Below, piece by piece: positions 8,617 through 17,350 of a stretch of DNA of 64,000 nt. The position numbers were made by a program, and so were the translations under genes. The stretch spans positions 868,001-932,000 of the forward strand of contig NZ_OY762656.1 in the NCBI RefSeq assembly GCF_963666255.1, given 5' to 3'. This DNA comes from an uncultured Propionivibrio sp. (lineage in GTDB: Bacteria > Pseudomonadota > Gammaproteobacteria > Burkholderiales > Rhodocyclaceae). The notes under the pieces were generated by a model that was not told the DNA's origin, ran no database searches, and saw only the letters and a program-made list of their open reading frames with translations. The first letter of the stretch is position 1, and each line of letters starts with the position of its first letter.

Positions 8617-9333
8617 ATGCGTCCCAGCCAACGTCAAGCCAACGCGCTTCGCCCCGTCCGCATCACCCGCAATTTCACCTGCCATGCCGAAGGTTCCGTC
8701 CTCATCGAAATGGGCAACACGCGGGTCTTGTGCACCGCCAGCGTCGAAGAATCCGTTCCCTCTTTTCTGCGCGGCAAGGGCCAGGGCTGGGTGACCGCCG
8801 AATACGGCATGCTGCCCCGCTCGACGCACACCCGCAGCGCGCGCGAGGCGGCCAAGGGCAAGCAAACCGGTCGCACCCAGGAAATTCAGCGCCTGATCGG
8901 CCGCTCGCTGCGTGCCGTCACCGACCTCGCCGCGCTCGGCGAACGCCAGATCACGCTCGATTGCGACGTGCTGCAGGCCGACGGCGGCACCCGCTGCGCC
9001 TCGATCACCGGCGCCTGGATCGCCCTGCATGACGCCTGCGAAGGCCTGGTCAAGGCCGGCAGACTCGCCGCCAACCCGCTGCGCGATCACGTCGCCGCCG
9101 TCTCGGTCGGCATCTTCGAGGGCGAACAGGTCCTTGACCTCGACTATCCCGAAGATTCGGACTGCGACACCGACATGAACGTCGTCATGACCGGCCGCGG
9201 CGGTCTCGTCGAAATCCAGGGCACGGCCGAAGGCGAACCCTTCACGCGGGCGCAGATGGACGCACTCGTCGACCTGGCCGAAGCCGGCATCCGCGAGCTC
9301 GTCCTGCGTCAAAAGGAGGCCATCGGCTCATGA
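8617..9333 (+). CDS. rph: Ribonuclease PH
   Basis: A 238-residue phosphorolytic 3'-to-5' exoribonuclease that trims tRNA 3' ends. It has the family's length and key blocks: [15 protein letters not shown] at the N-terminus, [19 protein letters not shown] in the middle, [16 protein letters not shown] for the phosphate and active-site region, and [19 protein letters not shown]. Its stop overlaps the rdgB start by 4 nt, so the two are translationally coupled. The 290-bp gap to yicC holds the divergent promoters; I could not pick out confident boxes there. Confidence 0.97.
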   Translation: MRPSQRQANALRPVRITRNFTCHAEGSVLIEMGNTRVLCTASVEESVPSFLRGKGQGWVTAEYGMLPRSTHTRSAREAAKGKQTGRTQEIQRLIGRSLRAVTDLAALGERQITLDCDVLQADGGTRCASITGAWIALHDACEGLVKAGRLAANPLRDHVAAVSVGIFEGEQVLDLDYPEDSDCDTDMNVVMTGRGGLVEIQGTAEGEPFTRAQMDALVDLAEAGIRELVLRQKEAIGS

Positions 9334-9920
9334 AACTCGTCGTCGCCTCCAACAACCCGGGCAAGCTGCGCGAATTCGGCCAACTGCTCGCGCCGCTGGG
9401 CTGGGAAACCATCGCGCAGAAAGAACTCGGCGTACCCGAATGCGAGGAGCCGCATCACACCTTCGTCGAGAATGCGCTGGAGAAAGCCCGCCATGCCTCG
9501 CGCGTCACCGGACTGCCGGCATTGGCGGACGATTCCGGCCTCTGCGTTCACGCGCTGGGCGGCGCGCCCGGCGTCTACTCGGCGCGCTATGCCGGCGAAC
9601 CGAAATCGGATGAGCGCAACAACCAGAAGCTCGTCGCAGAACTCGCGCCACACGCTGACAAACGCGGGCATTATGTCTGTGTGCTGGTTTTCGTGCGCCA
9701 TGCCGACGATCCGCAACCGATCATCGCCGAAGGTGAATGGCACGGCGAGATCGTCAGCGCGCCACGCGGTGCCGGCGGCTTTGGCTACGATCCCTACTTC
9801 CTGCTTCCAGAGTTCGGCAAGACGGCCGCCGAACTCGACGCCGCCGAGAAAAACCGCTGCTCGCACCGCGGTCTCGCCCTGCAAGCACTGATCCAGCGTC
9901 TGCAGGCCCGCCGCGCATGA
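9330..9920 (+). CDS. rdgB: XTP/dITP diphosphatase (RdgB/HAM1)
   Basis: A 196-residue house-cleaning nucleotide pyrophosphatase that hydrolyses dITP and XTP to monophosphates. The opening [13 protein letters not shown], the metal-binding [14 protein letters not shown], the [10 protein letters not shown] block and FGYDPYF are all diagnostic. It overlaps rph upstream by 4 nt and hemW downstream by 4 nt (ATGA), forming an rph-rdgB-hemW operon. Confidence 0.97.
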   Translation: MKLVVASNNPGKLREFGQLLAPLGWETIAQKELGVPECEEPHHTFVENALEKARHASRVTGLPALADDSGLCVHALGGAPGVYSARYAGEPKSDERNNQKLVAELAPHADKRGHYVCVLVFVRHADDPQPIIAEGEWHGEIVSAPRGAGGFGYDPYFLLPEFGKTAAELDAAEKNRCSHRGLALQALIQRLQARRA

Positions 9921-11092
9921 CGCTTCCCGAGGCTTTTGCGCCGATACCGTTGTCGCTGTACGTGCATGTTCCCTGGTGCGTACAGAAGTGCCCGTATTGC
10001 GACTTCAACTCGCATACATTGCGCGACGCGCTGCCCGAAGCCGACTATGTGGCGGCGCTGATCGCCGACCTTGAGTCGGCCTTGCCGCTGGTCTGGGGAC
10101 GACGCATCAGCAGCGTCTTCTTTGGCGGCGGCACGCCAAGCCTGCTTTCGGGCGACAGCATCGCCACCCTGCTGGCCGCGTTCCGCGCGCGCCTGCCGCT
10201 GATCCACGGCGCCGAAATCACGCTCGAAGCTAATCCCGGCACCGTCGAATCGGACAAGTTCGCCGCCTTCCGCGACGCCGGCGTCAATCGTCTCTCGCTC
10301 GGCATCCAGAGCTTCAACCCGTCCCACCTGCGCGCGCTCGGACGCATCCACGACGACCGCGACGCCTGCCGCGCCATCGAGATCGCCGCCACGCATTTCG
10401 ATAATTTCAATCTCGACCTGATGTACGGTCTGCCGCGTCAAACCCTGACGCAAGCGCTGGACGACCTTGACCGGGCGCTCGGCTTCGCGCCGCCGCATCT
10501 GTCGTGCTACCAGCTCACGCTCGAACCGAACACCGCCTTCGCCGCCGCGCCGCCGCCGGTCCCCGAGGCCGACCTGTGCGCCGACATGCAGGAGGCCATC
10601 GAGGCCCGCCTCGCCGACGCCGGCTACCAGCACTACGAGACCTCGGCCTTCGCCCGCCCGGGCCGTCAATGCCGGCACAATCTCAATTACTGGACCTTCG
10701 GCGACTACCTCGGCATCGGCGCAGGCGCCCACGGAAAGCTGACCGTTCCCGGCGAAGAAAGCCGCTCGGTCCTGCGCCAGATGCGCTGGAAGCTACCCAA
10801 ACAGTATCTGGCCCAGGTGGCCGCCGGCACCCCGGTCCAGGATGAATTCACCGTCGCCACCGAAGACCTGCCCTTCGAGTTCATGATGAATGCCCTGCGC
10901 CTCAATCAGGGCTTCGCCCCGGCGCTGTTCGGCGAACGCACGGGCCTTGCGCTCGAATGCATCGAAGCCCCGTTGCGCCGGGCAACCGAGAACGGCCTGC
11001 TCGAACGCAATGCCGAACGCATCGCGCCGACAGCGCGTGGCCAGCGTTTTCTCAACCAGCTCCTGCAAGGCTTCATCGCCGAAACAGAGTAA
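9917..11092 (+). CDS. hemW: Radical SAM heme chaperone HemW
   Basis: A 391-residue protein of the HemN-like radical SAM family. The cluster motif is VPWCVQKCPYCDFNSH (CxxxCxxC), then GGGTPSLL for SAM binding. HemW binds heme and delivers it to respiratory enzymes; it lacks the coproporphyrinogen oxidase activity of true HemN. The cysteine spacing and length (shorter than HemN) support HemW. ATG 9917 overlaps the rdgB stop as ATGA; the longer open frame upstream belongs to rdgB DNA read in another frame. Confidence 0.93.
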   Translation: MTLPEAFAPIPLSLYVHVPWCVQKCPYCDFNSHTLRDALPEADYVAALIADLESALPLVWGRRISSVFFGGGTPSLLSGDSIATLLAAFRARLPLIHGAEITLEANPGTVESDKFAAFRDAGVNRLSLGIQSFNPSHLRALGRIHDDRDACRAIEIAATHFDNFNLDLMYGLPRQTLTQALDDLDRALGFAPPHLSCYQLTLEPNTAFAAAPPPVPEADLCADMQEAIEARLADAGYQHYETSAFARPGRQCRHNLNYWTFGDYLGIGAGAHGKLTVPGEESRSVLRQMRWKLPKQYLAQVAAGTPVQDEFTVATEDLPFEFMMNALRLNQGFAPALFGERTGLALECIEAPLRRATENGLLERNAERIAPTARGQRFLNQLLQGFIAETE

Positions 11093-11099
11093 GAGCCTA

Positions 11100-11136
11100 T
11101 TTCGGTAGGGATCGTGGGCCGCGCGCCCTGCCGAAA
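11100..11136. terminator. Hairpin between convergent hemW and ankyrin gene
   Basis: The arms TTTCGGTAGGG (11100-11110) and CCCTGCCGAAA (11126-11136) form an 11-bp stem with one G-U pair and a 15-nt loop between two convergent genes. No clear T-tract follows, so termination strength is uncertain. Confidence 0.4.
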
Positions 11137-11143
11137 CAGGCGC

Positions 11144-12271
11144 TTATTGCTTCATCTGCTCGACAGCATCGAACAACTGCTTGCGCAGGTCGTCAGCCGG
11201 TCGCCCCTGCGCTTCGGCCAGCCGGATCTGGCGCATCAGTTCGGCTACCTGGCCGGCCGTCGCCCGTGCCGGCTGACTCGGCGTGATGCTGATCGTCCCG
11301 GCCGGGGCGGCCGGCGCGGCCGGCTTGCCATTGACGACCACCTGCGCGCGCTCGCTCCCCACCGCACCGCGTTTGGCAGTAATCACCAGCGAACGCGGCT
11401 GGAAGGGCAAGGGCATCGGACGGCGAGACTGACTGACAACCGTCGACGATCGGCGAAACGCCGCGATTGCTTCCATCAGCTTCTTGCGCAATTCCTCGGA
11501 CGACTGGCCGGTCGCTTCGGCCTCGCGGATCTGTCGCAGCAATTGCTCGATCTCGCTCGGCGCCGCCGCCGAACGCACCGGCTCGCCGAAATTTTCCTTC
11601 GGCGCCTTGACGGCAATGGCGAACTCTTCGGGCGAGGAAATCATCTTGCCCAGCCGGTAGTGGTCATAGCGCATCGCCAGGGTCAGGGGCGTATCACCCC
11701 AATCATTCTTGCTTCTCGGGTCGGCGCCCGACTCGAGCAGCACCTTCGCCAGTTCCTCACGCCCTTCGCGCGCCGCCATCATCAGGGGCGTCGAGCCGTT
11801 CGGGGACTTCGCGTTCACCTCGGCGCCACGGCTGATCAGGTATTTGGCCAATTCGGCATGGCCGTTGAACACAGCGTAATGCAGCGCCCCCCAGTAATTC
11901 CCCTCACGATTAAGCACCGCACCATGATCGAGCAGCCATTTGACCGCCTCGACATGATTGTTCCAGGCCGCCAGTTGCAAGGGCTGCTCGCCATTCCGGT
12001 TGGCCCGTCGCGGATTGGCGCCGCGCTCGACGAACAGCGCCATCATCGGGATGTTGCCGTTCCAGGCAGCGATCATGAGACCGGTACCGATCTCGGCACC
12101 GACAAACTCCGGATCCAGCCCCTCATCGAGCCAAGTGCGGACCCGATTGAGATCGCTCCGCTCGACCGTGAAGGAAAATGTGAAGGGGTCGGGCGCCGCC
12201 GCCCAGGCAAGCGAGCCGGCCAAGGCCAGCGAAATCACTGCACACCTGCCAAATTTCACCCATCGATGCAT
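11144..12271 (-). CDS. Exported ankyrin-repeat protein with duplicated C-terminal helical module
   Basis: A 375-residue protein. Residues about 8-25 form a signal peptide ending AWAA. Four to five ankyrin repeats follow (for example NGEQPLQLAAWNNHVEAVKWL, GALHYAVFNGHAELAKYL, GSTPLMMAAREGREELAKVL), so it probably binds a protein partner in the periplasm. The C-terminal third contains two related helical segments, LLRQIREAEATGQSSEELRK and LMRQIRLAEAQGRPADDLRK, separated by a basic, Ala/Pro-rich linker. Start 12271 is chosen because AAGGA precedes it; the frame opens at a TTG 18 nt earlier. Confidence 0.8.
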   Translation of the reverse strand: MHRWVKFGRCAVISLALAGSLAWAAAPDPFTFSFTVERSDLNRVRTWLDEGLDPEFVGAEIGTGLMIAAWNGNIPMMALFVERGANPRRANRNGEQPLQLAAWNNHVEAVKWLLDHGAVLNREGNYWGALHYAVFNGHAELAKYLISRGAEVNAKSPNGSTPLMMAAREGREELAKVLLESGADPRSKNDWGDTPLTLAMRYDHYRLGKMISSPEEFAIAVKAPKENFGEPVRSAAAPSEIEQLLRQIREAEATGQSSEELRKKLMEAIAAFRRSSTVVSQSRRPMPLPFQPRSLVITAKRGAVGSERAQVVVNGKPAAPAAPAGTISITPSQPARATAGQVAELMRQIRLAEAQGRPADDLRKQLFDAVEQMKQ

Positions 12272-12339
12272 CCGAACCGTCCTTGCCAAGCTGCAAAAAC
12301 ACGATATTACGCCAGGTTTTGTAGGAAAATACGGGCGTC

Positions 12340-12858
12340 ATGCCGTCCCGCCTTCCTCTCGCCTTCGCGCTCTCTTTCATCCTGCACGGCGTGCTGCTCC
12401 TGCCCGATGTCTTCAAGCGCCTCGCCGCCCCGCCCCGCCCCGCTGCCTTGCAGGCTACCCTGCGGATGCCGCCGGTGACGCCGCCTCCCGCCGATGCGCT
12501 ATTGAAAAACACGCTCGACGACGCGGGCGAGAAGGCCCGAGCCGAACCGCCGCCCCCCGCCCCGAAAGCATCGCCGACGCCAAGAGTGCCGGCGAGGCAA
12601 AACGTGCAGGCGGCCCAGCGCAAATTGTCGCAGCACCTTTTCTATCCGCCCGAAGCGGTGGCCCGCGGCATCCAGGGCGAAGTGCGGCTGATTCTCAGAC
12701 TGTCTGCCAGCGGCGCGATCGAGGATGTCGCCATTGCCGCGAGCAGCGGCCATGCCATCCTCGACAATGCCGCCATCCGTGCCGCCTATGCGATGGGCCA
12801 GCTCTCCGGCGGCAATGGGCGCGAACTGATCCTGCCGGTGATCTTCCGCCTGCAGTAG
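12340..12858 (+). CDS. TonB family protein
   Basis: A 172-residue protein with the TonB architecture. An N-terminal membrane anchor contains the SxxxH pattern (ALSFILHGVLLL), a Pro-rich periplasm-spanning stretch follows (PPPPAPKASPTPRVPA), and the C-terminal TonB domain includes LFYPPEAVARGIQGEVRL and ends IFRLQ. TonB proteins transmit proton-motive force to outer-membrane receptors with ExbB and ExbD, which are not in this window. The short length is within the range of small TonB paralogues. Its partner receptor is unknown. Confidence 0.88.
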   Translation: MPSRLPLAFALSFILHGVLLLPDVFKRLAAPPRPAALQATLRMPPVTPPPADALLKNTLDDAGEKARAEPPPPAPKASPTPRVPARQNVQAAQRKLSQHLFYPPEAVARGIQGEVRLILRLSASGAIEDVAIAASSGHAILDNAAIRAAYAMGQLSGGNGRELILPVIFRLQ

Positions 12859-12867
12859 GCGAGGCGA

Positions 12868-13581
12868 CTAGCGGCGCCGGAAGATCACATCCCAGACGCC
12901 GTGGCCCAAGCGCAAGCCACGCTGCTCGAACTTGGTCAGCGGACGGTAGTCAGGACGCGGCGCAAAACCCGATGCCGTATTTTGCAGCAAGGCTTCGCCG
13001 GCCAGCACCGCAAGCATCTGCTCGGCATAATTCTCCCAGTCGGTGGCGCAATGCAGATAGCCGCCCGGCTTGAGCCGCCGCGCCAGCGTCGCAATCAGCG
13101 GCGGCTGGATCAATCGACGTTTGTGATGCCGCGCTTTCGGCCAGGGATCCGGAAAGAAGATGTGCACGCCGTCGAGGCTGCCCTCGGGAATCATGTCGCG
13201 CAGAACTTCGACGGCATCGTGCTGGATGATCCGCAGATTCGCGAGATTCTTCTCGGCAATCAGCTTGCAAAGGCTGCCGACGCCCGGCGTATGCACTTCA
13301 ACGCCGATGTAATCCTGATGCGGATTGGCCTCGGCAATCGTTGCCGACGTCTCCCCCATGCCGAAGCCGATTTCAAAAATGCGTGGCGCCGAACGACCGA
13401 ACACCGCGTCGAAATCGAGCAGCGCGTTCGCATACGGAATGCCAATCCGGGCCATCATTTCCGTGTGATAACGCTGCTGCGCATTGGACACCCGGCCCTG
13501 GCGCAGGACAAAGCTGCGGATATGCCCGGCACGCCCGGCCGTGTACACGTTTTCGCTGTCGGAGATATCGCTGTCGTTCAC
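12868..13581 (-). CDS. trmB: tRNA (guanine-N7)-methyltransferase
   Basis: A 237-residue SAM-dependent methyltransferase that forms m7G46 in tRNA. The SAM-binding motif EIGFGMGE, the acidic loop [11 protein letters not shown], and the strongly conserved [16 protein letters not shown] block identify TrmB. Length is normal. It is convergent with the TonB-family gene (9-bp gap) and divergent from the GGDEF gene. Confidence 0.96.
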   Translation of the reverse strand: MNDSDISDSENVYTAGRAGHIRSFVLRQGRVSNAQQRYHTEMMARIGIPYANALLDFDAVFGRSAPRIFEIGFGMGETSATIAEANPHQDYIGVEVHTPGVGSLCKLIAEKNLANLRIIQHDAVEVLRDMIPEGSLDGVHIFFPDPWPKARHHKRRLIQPPLIATLARRLKPGGYLHCATDWENYAEQMLAVLAGEALLQNTASGFAPRPDYRPLTKFEQRGLRLGHGVWDVIFRRR

Positions 13582-13822
13582 GCTTTCGTTCCTCTCCGGC
13601 CGACCGCCGGAATTCGTCCATTCATTTCCGCTCGTTCCGAAGTTCCCTCTCGGACGCGGGTCGCGATTTTACCATGCCCGTCCATGACCGATTGGCGCTA
13701 CGGCCCTGCGGCTGTTTGTGACCGCGATCCTTCCTCAATAGTGCTGGCCGCCCCGGCCCTTATTCATATACCATATCGGCCTTCGATCCGCTTACCCCCC
13801 CTTCCCTCCGACCCGACGCCTG

Positions 13823-15064
13823 ATGGGCAAACTCGCGAAAATGCCGAACACGCGGCTGTTGATCGCGCAAGTGCACGAACTGGCACAACGCGAGCGCGTC
13901 ACTGCCATCCTTTCGATCGCCGCCATCGCGATGATTGGCTGGGTTCATTGGGACGCCGTCGACAGGCCGTTGGTTATCGGCTGGATCATTTGCATGAGCG
14001 CCGTGCAGATCATGCGCATCGCTGCCATCGGCATACGCTCGCCGGGATTGGCGGAAACGCGCAGTGCTTGCCTGCGGCGCAACGGCCAGGTCGCCATCAA
14101 TGTGCTCAACGGACTCGGCTGGGGCGCAATCTGGTTCATGCTCGATACCGGCCGTATCGATTTCCTGTTCATGTTCAAGTTCGGCGCGATTGCGGGCACC
14201 ACCGGCATCGCCCTGAATTCGCTCAGCGTCATCCTGCCGGTCTATCTCGGTTTTCTGCTTTCGCAGATGGCCCTGACGGTTGCCTATCTGGCCGGCGCCA
14301 CCCCATTTCTGACCCCGGCACAACGAATGGCCTTCGTCACCGGGGCCATCGTCTATGCGATCGTACTGTGCGCCATTGCCCGAAACGCCGCACGGCTGAC
14401 CCGACAGGCCATGATGCAGGAGATGGAACGGGAAGCGGCACTGATCGAAGCCAGGGAAAGCCATCTGCGCGAACTCGACCTGCGCAAGAGCCTGCAGGCA
14501 CAGTCACGCCAGATCGAGGAGACGAACCAGAAACTCAACGCGGCGAACGAGCGCCTGCAAGTGCTGGCCCGTCAGGATGCGCTGACCGGTGTCGCCAATC
14601 GTCGACACCTCGCCGAGGAACTCGAACGTAATTTCCAGACTTTCCACCGGTATGCCAATCAGTTCTCGCTGATCCTGCTCGACATCGACCATTTCAAAGG
14701 GATCAACGACCTCTACGGCCATCAAACCGGCGATCTCGTGCTCAAGGCGACGACCGCCAGAATTCTCGACGGACTCCGCGAAATCGATCACGTCGGCCGC
14801 TGGGGCGGCGAAGAGTTTCTCTGCATCCTGCCCAACACAGGCTTCGAGGAAGCGCTCGCCTGCGCCGAGCGCCTGCGTCGCGATCTGGCATCTGCGCGGC
14901 TTGTTGACGGCGAACCGACGCTCGCGGTGACGGCCTCGTTCGGTGTCGCCACCTGCGCTCAGGACGACAGCATCGACACGCTGATGGGGCGCGCCGACAA
15001 GGCGCTGTACGAAGCAAAAGAAAAGGGCCGAAACCGGATCGTCGGTATTTCGGCCCCGGATTGA
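13823..15064 (+). CDS. Membrane-bound diguanylate cyclase (GGDEF)
   Basis: A 413-residue protein. The first 190 or so residues contain about six hydrophobic segments forming a MASE2-like or other integral sensor region. A predicted coiled coil (about 195-250) leads to the GGDEF domain. The active-site motif is GGEEF in VGRWGGEEFLCILP, which is catalytically competent. The segment DALTGVANRRHL marks the domain start. It should make cyclic di-GMP. I do not see the RxxD inhibitory site five residues ahead of GGEEF (DHVGRW is there). The start is uncertain, with weak ribosome-binding sequence and an alternative ATG at 13841. Confidence 0.92.
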   Translation: MGKLAKMPNTRLLIAQVHELAQRERVTAILSIAAIAMIGWVHWDAVDRPLVIGWIICMSAVQIMRIAAIGIRSPGLAETRSACLRRNGQVAINVLNGLGWGAIWFMLDTGRIDFLFMFKFGAIAGTTGIALNSLSVILPVYLGFLLSQMALTVAYLAGATPFLTPAQRMAFVTGAIVYAIVLCAIARNAARLTRQAMMQEMEREAALIEARESHLRELDLRKSLQAQSRQIEETNQKLNAANERLQVLARQDALTGVANRRHLAEELERNFQTFHRYANQFSLILLDIDHFKGINDLYGHQTGDLVLKATTARILDGLREIDHVGRWGGEEFLCILPNTGFEEALACAERLRRDLASARLVDGEPTLAVTASFGVATCAQDDSIDTLMGRADKALYEAKEKGRNRIVGISAPD

Positions 15065-15077
15065 AGCGCGTCCGGCC

Positions 15078-15356
15078 TTATTTCTTGGCGACGGCGCTCT
15101 TGAACGCGGCACCGGCGGAGAACTTCGGCACCGTTGCCTCGGGGATGACCAGCTTTTCGCCGGTTTTCGGGTTCTTGCCTTCACGCGCGGCGCGCTTGGT
15201 CGCCTTGAACGCGCCAAATCCCACCAAGGTGACGCTGTCGCCAGCCGCTACTGCCTTCGTGATGTTGTCCACGACGGAATCGAGCGCGCGAGCCGCCGCT
15301 GCTTTCGAAAGGTCGGCATCCTGGGCGATCAGTTCAATCAGTTCGGATTTGTTCAT
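15078..15356 (-). CDS. HU family DNA-binding protein
   Basis: A 92-residue basic nucleoid protein. MNKSELIELIAQDADLSKAA and the DNA-bending arm GRNPKTGE-like stretch (here REGKNPKTGEKLVIPE) match HU-beta, as does FSAGAAFKSAVAKK at the end. HU dimers bend and compact DNA. AAGGAGATG precedes the start. It is convergent with the diguanylate cyclase gene 14 bp away. Confidence 0.95.
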   Translation of the reverse strand: MNKSELIELIAQDADLSKAAAARALDSVVDNITKAVAAGDSVTLVGFGAFKATKRAAREGKNPKTGEKLVIPEATVPKFSAGAAFKSAVAKK

Positions 15357-15446
15357 TGCATCTCCTTGGCTTCAAAAAAGGGCGCGAGGATACTGGAGAA
15401 CGGCCGGTTTTCCAAGCCCCCGTGCGGGTTGTCGGTTTTCCCGACG

Positions 15447-16103
15447 CTAGATTTCGGTAAAAAGCGTCTCGGCGGGCAGACGGGATTTCGGTAAATCGGC
15501 GTTGAAATCGTCCTGGCTACGATAACCCAGCGCAGCCATTACCACGCTGGTCAGACCCTGCGAACGCAGATCGAGTTCCTCGTTGACGATACGCTGATCG
15601 AAACCTTCGATCGGCGTCGCATCAATGCCGAGGGCCGAGGCGCCAAAGAGCAGGGTTCCGAGGGCGATATAGACCTGCTTCTCCATCCAGTGCTGCGTGT
15701 CCTTGAAATCATAGCGGTGCAGTCCGGCGTAGAAGCTGCGTCCACGCCGCTGCGTTTCCTTGCCCTCCGGTCTGGGGAAACGGCCGTCGCGATCCTCCTG
15801 ATCCAGCACGGCCGTCAGATGGTCGTCGTCCATCGAGGTGCGCGCGCAGAAGACGATGAGATGCGAGGCATTGAGGATCTTGGGTTCGTTCGCCGCATAC
15901 GTGCTCGCCTTGGCGGCCTTGGCGAGTCGCTGCTTGGCGGCATCGGTGGCAACGATGAAAAAATGCCAGGGTTGCGAATTGACCGACGACGGCGCATAGC
16001 GCAGCAGGGTCTTCAATTGCTCGATGTCGGCCGGCGACACTTTCCGGTTCGGATCGTAGGCCTTGCAAGTGCGGCGCGACAGCGCCACCTGGGTGATATC
16101 CAT
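15447..16103 (-). CDS. Oxygen-insensitive NAD(P)H nitroreductase, NfsB type
   Basis: A 218-residue FMN flavoenzyme, the length of E. coli NfsB. FMN contacts are visible in SRRTCKAYDPNRK at the N-terminus, SSVNSQPWHFFIV, and the C-terminal block beginning MAALGYRSQDDFN. It should reduce nitroaromatics and quinones by two electrons; natural substrates are unclear. The start at 16103 (MDITQVALS) is chosen over an upstream ATG because conservation begins there. Confidence 0.9.
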   Translation of the reverse strand: MDITQVALSRRTCKAYDPNRKVSPADIEQLKTLLRYAPSSVNSQPWHFFIVATDAAKQRLAKAAKASTYAANEPKILNASHLIVFCARTSMDDDHLTAVLDQEDRDGRFPRPEGKETQRRGRSFYAGLHRYDFKDTQHWMEKQVYIALGTLLFGASALGIDATPIEGFDQRIVNEELDLRSQGLTSVVMAALGYRSQDDFNADLPKSRLPAETLFTEI

Positions 16104-16166
16104 GACAGTACTCCAATTGAATTGCGTCAACGCGGCTGATTTTACCGTAGCGCGCCACGACCGCCC

Positions 16167-16739
16167 TCAACGGGCGAGCGCCCTGACCGCCTGATGACGG
16201 AAGCAAGAAACAAGATGATCGTTGACCATGCCAGTCGCCTGCATGAAGGCATAACAGATGGTCGTCCCGACGAACTTGAAGCCGGCGCGCGCCAGTGCCT
16301 TGCTCATCGCATCCGAACGGGGCGTCGCCGCCGGCACCTCGCCTGGCACGCGCCACGCGTTCTGGATCGGCACATCGTCGACGAAGCGCCAGAGGAAATC
16401 CCGGAAGCTCGCGCCGCCTGCCGTCAGTTCGAGATACGCCCGCGCATTGCCGATCGTCGCCGCCACCTTGGCCCGATTGCGGATGATGCCGGGATCGGCC
16501 AGCAAGGACGCGGACTTCGCTTCGTCATAAACGGCGATACGCGACGGCTCGAACCCGTCGAACACCTCGCGGTAACGCTCCCGCTTCTTGAGCACGGTGG
16601 ACCAGGACAGACCCGCCTGCGCGCCTTCCAGCACAAGCAACTCGAACAGTTCCCGATCGTCATGAACGGGAACACCCCACTCCTCATCGTGATAGCGGCG
16701 ATACAGATCAAACCCTTCACACCACGGACAACGTTCCAT
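16167..16739 (-). CDS. tag: DNA-3-methyladenine glycosylase I
   Basis: A 190-residue base-excision repair enzyme that removes 3-methyladenine. It starts MERCPWC and carries YHDEEWGVPVHDDRELFELL and GLSWSTVLKKRE, the diagnostic Tag blocks. The zinc ligands are the N-terminal Cys and His with C-terminal His and Cys (HLVSCFRH). AAGGAGAG sits ahead of ATG 16739. The gene is 63 bp upstream of the nitroreductase on the same strand. Confidence 0.95.
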   Translation of the reverse strand: MERCPWCEGFDLYRRYHDEEWGVPVHDDRELFELLVLEGAQAGLSWSTVLKKRERYREVFDGFEPSRIAVYDEAKSASLLADPGIIRNRAKVAATIGNARAYLELTAGGASFRDFLWRFVDDVPIQNAWRVPGEVPAATPRSDAMSKALARAGFKFVGTTICYAFMQATGMVNDHLVSCFRHQAVRALAR

Positions 16740-16888
16740 CGCTCTCTCCTTCATAGGGCCGAAGTGTAGCGCCTGTCGAGGACAACCGAGCACACACATC
16801 GTCATTCTGGCCAAGGCATTTCCATACTACACTCGCGACTTCGGCAACACCTGTCGCCGCCGGATCCGGCGGACACGTCATCACCCTC

Positions 16889-17350
16889 ATGCCCGATATT
16901 CTCCTGCGCTCCCGCCGGCATCCGTCGCCACATCGAACCGGACAGATTCTGGTTCGCATTGCCGCGTCCCTACTCGTCGCCTCCTGGCCGCTCTCCACGC
17001 TCGGCGGGAACTTCGAACTCCGTTGCGACGTTTCCTACAGCGGAAAAACCGAGACACTGGCGTTTCCGCCCGTCGCCGATCCCTATCGCGTCAAGGCCGT
17101 CAACATCAACGACCGCTTCCGATTCAAGGCCGTTGTCATCGGCAATGCTTCCGGCATCGATGACGTCAGCCTTTACGTGCATGACCTCGACACTGGATAT
17201 CCCGTACTGCTCCACGAAGCGAACTACACCAGGCCGACACCGCAACGCAACGCTCAGCCCGATGCGCTGACCGGCACGCAAACCGTCTACTCGCCGCGCC
17301 GCGGCCGCGAACTGCGTTATCAATGCGCACTGCTGGAACTCGAACCGTGA
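16889..17350 (+). CDS. Hypothetical exported protein
   Basis: A 153-residue protein with a basic N-terminus and a hydrophobic segment (about residues 20-39, ending STLGG) that looks like a signal peptide. The mature part is predicted beta-rich (FELRCDVSYSGKTETLAF, FRFKAVVIGNAS) and has two cysteines, near the start (RCDV) and end (YQCALLE) of the domain, that could form a disulfide. I recognise no family. The gene's stop overlaps the start of the CapA-like gene (GTGA), so the two are translationally coupled. Confidence 0.65.
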   Translation: MPDILLRSRRHPSPHRTGQILVRIAASLLVASWPLSTLGGNFELRCDVSYSGKTETLAFPPVADPYRVKAVNINDRFRFKAVVIGNASGIDDVSLYVHDLDTGYPVLLHEANYTRPTPQRNAQPDALTGTQTVYSPRRGRELRYQCALLELEP

